Source: CAZTZL01 sp964617625
GTDB taxonomy: Bacteria; Zhuqueibacterota; QNDG01; DSAB01
Reading direction: 5' to 3'
DNA: 12,031 bases
Assembly (NCBI GenBank): GCA_964617625.1
Contig: CAZTZL010000088.1
Span: forward strand, 1-12,031
Shown: positions 7,031 to 12,031 of the stretch, piece after piece
How the letters are laid out: each line of letters opens with the position of its first letter
How positions within the stretch are numbered: the stretch's first letter is position 1
Program-made: the position numbers and the translations under genes
The notes under the pieces: generated by a model
The model's database searches: none
Seen by the model: only the letters and a program-made list of their open reading frames with translations
Told to the model about the DNA's origin: nothing

Positions 7031-8239
7031 TTAATCCCCGACAGAACTTTTAACAAGTTCTGCAAATTGATGTCCGAATTGTTCTCCTTTTTTTAAATCC
7101 GCCTTTTCCGGCCCTCCCTGAAATTCGAATGTGTCCATCCAGTCCCATTTCAAAGATTCGACAATGCTTTTACACTTTTTAACCGCTCCCCCGCTCCACC
7201 CAAAACTTCCAAACATGGCCGCTTTCTTGTTCACGATCCGCTTAACTACAGCCATTTCAAGAACCTGTGCCATGGGCGGAAATAATGAGACTTCATATGT
7301 CGGCGCACCAATCATCACACCCGAACGAATCCACAGGGAGGGAAGAATGTAACTCACATGTATTCTTGCCACGTCAAAAATTTCAAGATCGATACCCGTA
7401 TTTGAAATTCCCTGGGCAACCGCATTCATCATTTTTTCCGTGTTCCCGTACATCGAACCATAAAGCATTGTGATACCGGCTTCATTGTTCCCCTTGGCAT
7501 ATCCCGCCCATCTCTGATACAGCTGTACAATATGTTCCGGATGGCTTCGCCAGATCAGCCCGTGCGAAGGTGCAACCACATCCATCTTTAAAGCTGCCAG
7601 TTTTTGAATCGCTTTGATAACCGGTGTACTGAATTTGGCCACTATATTTACGTAATACCGAAGGGTTTCTCTCTCATAAAATTCCGGATTGGTGCATTCA
7701 TCGTCAAAGATGGCGCCTCGCAGCGCTCCGTAACTCCCAAACGCATCACAGGAAAAGAGAACACGGCTATTCGTCTCATAGGTAACCATGGTCTCCGGCC
7801 AGTGCACATACGGGGCGTAAAAAAATTGTAGCGTCTTCTTCCCCAGCGAGATCGTTTCTCCATCCTGAACAACCCGGATATTTTCCGTAATGCCGTAATA
7901 GTTTTTCAGCATTTCGACGGTTTTGTCCGAACACAGGATCGTCACATCAGGAGCCACTTTTCTCAGCATGCGGATGATCCCGCTGTGGTCAGGCTCCATG
8001 TGATTAATGACCACATAATCCAGTTGCGAGGGTTCGATGATCTCGCTGATCTGATCGAAGAATTCATCTGTTTTAAAGGCTTTGGCCAGATCGATAATGG
8101 TGTTTTTCTCGTCGCGAATCAAATAGGCGTTGTAGGAAACCCCTTCATTGGCAATGGGCCACATCCCCTCGAAAAGATCGGTGGTCCGATCATTCACTCC
8201 GATCCAGTATATATCCGGCTTGACTTCGATTACAGACAT
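7031..8239 (-). CDS. fprA: A-type flavodiiron protein (FprA family), O2 and/or NO reductase
   Basis: A 402-residue cytoplasmic protein. Residues 1-250 are the metallo-beta-lactamase-like diiron domain, and all seven expected iron ligands are present: H80, E82, D84 and H85 in HMEPDHSG, H146 in YVHWPETM, D165 in FSCDAFG and H226 in APSHGLIWR. Residues 255-400 are the flavodoxin domain, with the FMN phosphate loop YGSMYGNTEKM (260-270), GAPTYEV (311-317) and FGSFGWSGGA (343-352). The family reduces O2 to water or NO to N2O, taking electrons from rubredoxin or a related donor. There is no fused rubredoxin or NAD(P)H:flavin domain, so this is class A, and no rubredoxin gene is nearby. The start ATG at 8239 has AGGAG at 8246-8250. 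O2 versus NO preference cannot be read from the sequence. Confidence 0.96.
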   Translation of the reverse strand: MSVIEVKPDIYWIGVNDRTTDLFEGMWPIANEGVSYNAYLIRDEKNTIIDLAKAFKTDEFFDQISEIIEPSQLDYVVINHMEPDHSGIIRMLRKVAPDVTILCSDKTVEMLKNYYGITENIRVVQDGETISLGKKTLQFFYAPYVHWPETMVTYETNSRVLFSCDAFGSYGALRGAIFDDECTNPEFYERETLRYYVNIVAKFSTPVIKAIQKLAALKMDVVAPSHGLIWRSHPEHIVQLYQRWAGYAKGNNEAGITMLYGSMYGNTEKMMNAVAQGISNTGIDLEIFDVARIHVSYILPSLWIRSGVMIGAPTYEVSLFPPMAQVLEMAVVKRIVNKKAAMFGSFGWSGGAVKKCKSIVESLKWDWMDTFEFQGGPEKADLKKGEQFGHQFAELVKSSVGD

Positions 8240-8261
8240 TTAAATCTCCTATGATATTTTT

Positions 8262-8275
8262 AGGATGAATATCCT
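8262..8275. promoter_or_regulatory. AGGAT-N4-ATCCT dyad upstream of the flavodiiron gene (possible CRP/FNR-type operator)
   Basis: AGGATGAATATCCT is a perfect five-base inverted repeat around four bases, 11 bases upstream of the gene's AGGAG. The 5-4-5 geometry and GAT....ATC core resemble the FNR-family box TTGAT-N4-ATCAA. The outer bases differ, so this is only a candidate, and the same bases could form a short RNA hairpin. Confidence 0.3.
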
Positions 8276-8330
8276 TTAACTAAAACTCCCTTGATATACT
8301 AATTTGTAAATTCCCATTTGTTTGGCAAAA

Positions 8331-8450
8331 ATATCAAATACCAAAATCCAAATGACAAATAAATGTCAAATCACAAAATTCAAATGAACACTTTTTATTT
8401 TTGACATTTGAGCTTTATTTTAATTTTGGATTTTGTCATTTGGAATTTCA
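8331..8450. repeat. AT-rich degenerate repeat cluster in inverted orientation
   Basis: The left part contains CAAAATCCAA (8342-8351), CCAAATGACAAA (8348-8359) and AAATGTCAAA (8361-8370). The right part holds exact reverse complements: TTTGACATTT (8400-8409), TTGGATTTTG (8426-8435) and TTTGTCATTTGG (8432-8443). Similar short words (CAAAT, AAATCA, AAATTC) recur between them. The cluster fills most of the space between the HAD stop (8477) and the flavodiiron promoter region. It could act as a terminator-like hairpin, or belong to a dispersed intergenic repeat family. No protein is encoded. A copy count needs the genome. Confidence 0.6.
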
Positions 8451-8476
8451 AAAGTTGCTCTCGAAATTACATAAAT

Positions 8477-9388
8477 CTAAAAACATTCTTCTCCGATTCG
8501 TATCAGCCACGGCGGTTCTTCCGGCAGCACGGATTGAAACTCCTCGATCCGTTCTCTTTCAAACGCACCTGCATAGGTTCCATTAAAAAAATGGTCGACA
8601 ACCTCATTGAAAAACCGATCCCAGGAAGCCTCCTCTTTTCCCGGATTGACCGGATAAAACAGGGCCTCATTGGCCCGCGCAGCCTTCAGATCGCCGGGAG
8701 CATCCCCGACCATCAGCACATTTTCTTTCCGATATTTGCCTCCGGCAACCATCTGCAGATGTTCGGCTTTGGTTCCCAGTTCCTGACCACAAATCAGTTC
8801 TGCAAAAGAATCAATTCTGTTTTCCTGCCATTCACGGATCAAAGCCTCACCTGGCGTCTGGGACACGACAATGATATCCGTATTGGTTTTCAATTTTTCC
8901 AGAGATTCCCTGACATTAGGAAACGGCGGGAGATTGTGAACGATTTTTCGGACAGCCGCATTCACATCCAAAGACCAGGCAAGCACCCGTTTCAGTTCCG
9001 GATCGGGATTTCGTTCGATTTCCGATTCGAGAGCCGGATTGCCCAACCTGGTCTCCCGTTTCACCCATTCCCTCAGTCCATTCAATTTCGGTATTTCGAC
9101 TTTTCTGATCTGAACTTCAGGCCGTTCAGCCAAAAGGTCCAGCGACCGTATGACCGTTTTAAAGCGGTTGAAACCACGTGTCGTGGAATAAAGGTTGACA
9201 AACTCCCACACTTCCCTGGCGTACCTGGACACGGCCTGAAGACCGAAATGGTTGATAAATGCGGGGCAGAAACACTCCTTATGCTTGATCTCCATTGAGT
9301 CGAAAACACATCCGTCCGAATCGATGCCGATGAGAAATTTATGTTTGGGTTGAAAGGATTTCAGTTTTTCGGGTGTGAGCAGCGTCAT
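8477..9388 (-). CDS. HAD-superfamily hydrolase, probable phosphatase
   Basis: A 303-residue cytoplasmic protein with all four HAD motifs. Motif I is GIDSDGCVFDS (21-31; nucleophile D23, acid/base D25). Motif II is VVSQTPGEAL (174-183; S176). Motif III is the lysine in LGTKAEHL (K207). Motif IV is MVGDAPGDLKAA (226-237; D229 and D233). Residues about 35-150 form a helical C1-type cap, longer than in classical phosphoglycolate phosphatases. Motif I has Cys where DxDGT/DxDGV is usual. The C-terminal 40 residues are rich in F, E and W and are not part of the core fold. The substrate cannot be told; phosphoglycolate-phosphatase-like or sugar-phosphate roles are possible. The start ATG at 9388 has AGGGG nine bases upstream. 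It is divergent from proB across 243 bases. Confidence 0.88.
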   Translation of the reverse strand: MTLLTPEKLKSFQPKHKFLIGIDSDGCVFDSMEIKHKECFCPAFINHFGLQAVSRYAREVWEFVNLYSTTRGFNRFKTVIRSLDLLAERPEVQIRKVEIPKLNGLREWVKRETRLGNPALESEIERNPDPELKRVLAWSLDVNAAVRKIVHNLPPFPNVRESLEKLKTNTDIIVVSQTPGEALIREWQENRIDSFAELICGQELGTKAEHLQMVAGGKYRKENVLMVGDAPGDLKAARANEALFYPVNPGKEEASWDRFFNEVVDHFFNGTYAGAFERERIEEFQSVLPEEPPWLIRIGEECF

Positions 9389-9446
9389 CTGTCATTGCCC
9401 CTGGTTATTTATTAAAATATTCGAAAAACAATTTATTTAAATTAAA

Positions 9447-9478
9447 CCGCTAATTCAAGACAATTCTTGAAAAGGCGG
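9447..9478. repeat. 32-base symmetric dyad in the HAD-proB divergent region
   Basis: CCGC (9447-9450) pairs with GCGG (9475-9478), and TTCAAGA (9454-9460) pairs with TCTTGAA (9465-9471), around a CAAT loop and a 3x3 internal loop. All arms share one centre. It lies about 85 bases upstream of the proB -35 and 60 bases upstream of the HAD start. It fits an operator for a dimeric regulator or a structured leader of the HAD transcript. Confidence 0.5.
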
Positions 9479-9562
9479 CCCTTTTCTCATTCTGGCTGTT
9501 TCCAAGAAATATCCATTGTGTAAATATTTATTCTCTCGAATAACTATACTGCCAATTATTCC

Positions 9563-9592
9563 TTGACATTTACAAATAATTTTCTGTAATTA
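9563..9592 (+). promoter_or_regulatory. Probable proBA promoter
   Basis: A perfect -35 TTGACA (9563-9568) is followed after 18 bases by TAATTA (9587-9592), in the stretch TAATTATAC. Transcription would start near 9600, leaving a leader of about 30 bases. There is no room for a T-box or large riboswitch after this start. The -10 is imperfect. Confidence 0.45.
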
Positions 9593-9631
9593 TACCTCGT
9601 TCAATGAAATGCAGTTATTTCGGAAATTCAA

Positions 9632-10771
9632 ATGACGCCTTTAAACAAACTTTATCGAGATACATATATCCGGAAATCGAGAAAGATCGTTCTGAAACTG
9701 GGTACCAAAGTGCTTTTGACCCATTATCAGGATATCAACAAAAACCGCATCATGCAGATGGTTGAAGAAATTGCTTTCTTCCGCGAAAAAGGATACGAGT
9801 TCACCATTGTGACTTCAGGCGCCGTCGGTTTCGGTATGAACCGTTTCGGCCTGGATCAACGCCCCACTGCTCTGAACCGTATTCAGGCTCTGGCATCGGT
9901 CGGACAGTGCCTCCTGATGGAACGGTGGACCCAGCTTTTCAATCAGTTCGATATCCGTGTCGGCCAGATTTTACTGACCTATGACATTATTGAAAACCGG
10001 CAGCGTTTTCTTTATGCCCGGGAATGCCTCAAAACCCTGTTGGATTACAAGGCCATTCCCATCGTCAATGAAAATGACAGCGTGTCCGTTGAAGAGCTCA
10101 AATTCGGCGACAACGATATTCTTTCCGCACTGACGGCCAATCTCATGGAAGCCGATCTGCTGATTCTCTTTACGGACACCGACGGCGTGTTTGACAGAAA
10201 TCCGCACAAATATCCGGACGCCAAAATCATTCCGCTGATCGAAAAGATCGGCAATGATACGTTCAATCTCATCGAAGACAAACACGATCCGCTTTCCGTG
10301 GGCGGCATGAAATCCAAGCTGAGGGCTGCCCAGCTTTCCGCGCAGTGCGGCACCGGCGTGGTGATCACCAGCGGGCAAGATCCCCGGCTCGGAAATATTC
10401 TTGAAGGCGAAAATGTCGGCACCTTCATCAAACCGGAAAAATCCATTTCGAAAAAGCGGAAAAAATGGATCTTTTTCAATCAAAAGATCCGCGGCAGGAT
10501 CATCGTGGACAAGGGCGCCGAGAATGCGCTCGTCAATCAGTTAAAAAGCCTGCTTCCCGGCGGTGTTGTACAAACCGAAGAGCAGTTCAGCCAGGGAAGC
10601 ATCATCGGTATTTTCAACACAGACAATGAAATGATTGCCAAGGGCATTACCAAATTTTCAAATGACGAAATCGAGAAAATCAAAGGACATCGAACCGATG
10701 AAATCGCTTCCATTCTCGGCAGAGAAAGCGGAAACGAGGTTGTCCACCGGGACGATTTGATTATACTCTGA
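9632..10771 (+). CDS. proB: Glutamate 5-kinase
   Basis: A 379-residue enzyme that phosphorylates L-glutamate to glutamyl-5-phosphate, the first and usually proline-feedback-inhibited step of proline synthesis. Residues about 16-270 are the amino acid kinase domain: KIVLKLGTK (18-26), TSGAVGFG (61-68), NENDSVS (146-152) and FGDND (158-162). The ATP-site block TDTDGVFDRNP is at 181-191, and GGMKSKLRAA at 224-233. Residues about 285-365 form a C-terminal PUA domain (GRIIVDKGAENAL onward), as in the Escherichia coli type. Length is slightly above the usual 367 residues. The start ATG at 9632 has only a weak GGAA site; the two upstream ATGs are out of frame. proA follows after 13 bases, so the two are cotranscribed. 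Confidence 0.97.
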   Translation: MTPLNKLYRDTYIRKSRKIVLKLGTKVLLTHYQDINKNRIMQMVEEIAFFREKGYEFTIVTSGAVGFGMNRFGLDQRPTALNRIQALASVGQCLLMERWTQLFNQFDIRVGQILLTYDIIENRQRFLYARECLKTLLDYKAIPIVNENDSVSVEELKFGDNDILSALTANLMEADLLILFTDTDGVFDRNPHKYPDAKIIPLIEKIGNDTFNLIEDKHDPLSVGGMKSKLRAAQLSAQCGTGVVITSGQDPRLGNILEGENVGTFIKPEKSISKKRKKWIFFNQKIRGRIIVDKGAENALVNQLKSLLPGGVVQTEEQFSQGSIIGIFNTDNEMIAKGITKFSNDEIEKIKGHRTDEIASILGRESGNEVVHRDDLIIL

Positions 10772-10776
10772 GGAGG
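10771..10776 (+). promoter_or_regulatory. Ribosome binding site for proA overlapping the proB stop
   Basis: AGGAGG begins on the last base of the proB TGA and lies eight bases before the proA ATG at 10785. This arrangement suggests coupled translation of proB and proA. Confidence 0.75.
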
Positions 10777-10784
10777 AATCAACC

Positions 10785-12031
10785 ATGTCGGCCATTCGGG
10801 AACAGGCCAAACAGGCCCATCAGGCTTTTCAGGAATTTCTGCGGACAGGAACCACGCAATTAAAAAATGAAGTTCTCGGCAGCATTGCGCAGGAAATTCG
10901 GGCCAACGCATCCAAGTTGATCAGGGAAAATGAAAAGGACCTGAAAGCCGGAGAAAAGGCCGGCCTGACCAAAGCCTTTCTGGACCGCCTTGCATTGAAT
11001 GATAAACGCATCCAGGGCATGATCACTTCCTGCGAAGAGGTGGCCGCGCTGAATGATCCCGTCGGCAAAATCACGGACATGGTCATGCGGCCCCAGGGAT
11101 TCAAGGTGGGACGCATGCGCGTCCCCATCGGGGTGATCGGTATTATCTACGAAGCCCGGCCGAACGTGACGATCGAAGCGGCCATTCTCTGCCTGAAAGC
11201 AGGAAACAGTGTGATTCTTCGCGGCGGCAGCAGCGCGTTTCACACCAACATGGCGCTCGTTAAAATTCTAAAAACCGCGCTCGAAAAACACAAGATCAAT
11301 CCGAACCTCATCGCCTATATCGAATCCACGGACCGGCAAGCCGTGGATGAACTGCTCGTTCAGGATGATTTCGTTTCTCTGATTATTCCCCGCGGCGGGG
11401 AAAGCCTGATCCGGAGCGTGGTGGAAAAATCACGCATTCCCGTGCTGAAGCATTACAAGGGCGTCTGCCACGTGTATGTGCACGAACAGGCCGATCCCGG
11501 TATGGCGCTTGAAATTGCCGTGAACGCCAAGGTGCAGCGGCCCGCTGTGTGCAATTCCATGGAGACCCTGCTTGTGGATGAAAAAATCGCTTCCGGCTTT
11601 CTCCCGAAAGTTCTGACTCAACTTATGGAAAAAGGCGTCGAGATCCGCGGTTGCGAAAAAACCCGTTCTTTCGATTCCGAGCATGTGAAACCGGTGACCG
11701 AGGAAGATTACTACGCCGAATTTCTGGATTTGATTTTAGCCGTGAGAGTCGTTTCCGGCCTCGATGAAGCGATTGCTCATATTAATACATACGGTTCCGC
11801 CCACACCGATGCGATTGTGACAAAGGATATTCAGACCGCCAATGCGTTCGTCAATCGCGTGGACAGCGCTTCGGTCATGGTGAATGCCTCTACGAGGCTC
11901 TCAGACGGCGGTATTTACGGTTTGGGAGCGGAAATAGGCATTTCCACGGATAAACTCCACGCACGCGGCCCCATGGGCCTGGAAGAGCTCACAACTTATA
12001 AGTGGATCGTCCTCGGCGACGGCCACATCCG
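10785..12031 (+). CDS. proA: Gamma-glutamyl phosphate reductase (3' end cut by window edge)
   Basis: The frame is open from ATG 10785 to the edge: 415 codons plus two bases. It reduces glutamyl-5-phosphate with NADPH to glutamate-5-semialdehyde, the second step of proline synthesis, in complex or sequence with ProB. Aldehyde-dehydrogenase-fold motifs: PIGVIGIIYEARPNVT (114-129), LRGGSSA (145-151), PRGGESLI (202-209) and the catalytic Cys256 in RPAVCNSMETLLV. The C-terminal family block runs from NASTRLSDGG through LHARGPMGLEELTTYKW. The last visible residues, GDGHIR, align with the end of known ProA (about 417 residues), so at most a few residues and the stop are missing. proC is not in the window. 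Confidence 0.97.
   Translation, partial: MSAIREQAKQAHQAFQEFLRTGTTQLKNEVLGSIAQEIRANASKLIRENEKDLKAGEKAGLTKAFLDRLALNDKRIQGMITSCEEVAALNDPVGKITDMVMRPQGFKVGRMRVPIGVIGIIYEARPNVTIEAAILCLKAGNSVILRGGSSAFHTNMALVKILKTALEKHKINPNLIAYIESTDRQAVDELLVQDDFVSLIIPRGGESLIRSVVEKSRIPVLKHYKGVCHVYVHEQADPGMALEIAVNAKVQRPAVCNSMETLLVDEKIASGFLPKVLTQLMEKGVEIRGCEKTRSFDSEHVKPVTEEDYYAEFLDLILAVRVVSGLDEAIAHINTYGSAHTDAIVTKDIQTANAFVNRVDSASVMVNASTRLSDGGIYGLGAEIGISTDKLHARGPMGLEELTTYKWIVLGDGHI

Noticed and set aside
8331..8450. CRISPR array
   Set aside because: The repeated words are short, degenerate, in both orientations and without regular spacers; no cas gene is nearby.
8408..9298. Long plus-strand open frame of 296 codons
   Set aside because: It lies opposite the HAD gene, whose frame has all four catalytic motifs. 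The plus-strand translation has no recognisable domain and begins inside the repeat cluster with no ribosome site.
9593..9631. T-box or amino acid riboswitch for proBA
   Set aside because: The likely transcript start leaves only about 30 bases of leader, and no T-box sequence or large stem is visible.
9971..10483. Minus-strand open frames inside proB
   Set aside because: They are antisense to a fully conserved proB with intact motifs and show no domain features.
10829..11684. Minus-strand open frames inside proA
   Set aside because: They are antisense to conserved proA; their composition is explained by proA codon bias.

Overview
The window looks like chromosomal DNA from a Gram-negative bacterium of the Fibrobacterota-Chlorobiota-Bacteroidota (FCB) type or a neighbouring candidate phylum (Calditrichota, KSB1 or Marinimicrobia-like). 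The main evidence is two adjacent proteins that each end in a type IX secretion system (T9SS) type A sorting domain, with the hallmark YPNPFN motif and a ...KxxLLxK/KMVLVK end. A flavodiiron protein suggests an anaerobe or microaerophile that must remove O2 or NO. The exact phylum is inference; no rRNA or marker gene is present.

Layout, left to right. Positions 1-9388 are almost all minus strand, so the genes read right to left. From 9388 down they are: a HAD-family phosphatase; a 237-base gap holding an AT-rich inverted/tandem repeat and a small dyad; an A-type flavodiiron protein and a DUF2809 membrane protein (13 bases apart); a 101-base gap with a recognisable promoter; then a closely packed run of a Lys/Ala-rich coiled-coil protein, a CapA/PGA_cap metallophosphoesterase-like protein, hypoxanthine phosphoribosyltransferase (hpt) and a large DUF362 protein with membrane anchor, ASH, Fn3 and T9SS domains. 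Last comes a seven-bladed secreted propeller protein with a T9SS domain, which lacks only the last base of its probable stop codon at the left edge. Positions 9389-9631 form a divergent promoter region with a 32-base dyad. Positions 9632-12031 are plus strand: proB and proA, the first two enzymes of proline synthesis. proA runs off the right edge within a few residues of its expected end.

How the genes fit together. proBA is a clear biosynthetic operon (glutamate to glutamate-5-semialdehyde). hpt is purine salvage. The flavodiiron protein is a cytoplasmic O2/NO scavenger. The CapA-like, DUF362 and propeller proteins all carry export or membrane signals and would act in the envelope or outside the cell. 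No mobile element, CRISPR array, tRNA or rRNA was seen. There is no gene-free stretch above 300 bases. I see no convincing new multi-gene system. The points most worth following are the membrane-anchored DUF362/T9SS fusion and the non-coding dyads and repeats near 1374-1406, 8262-8275, 8331-8450 and 9447-9478.
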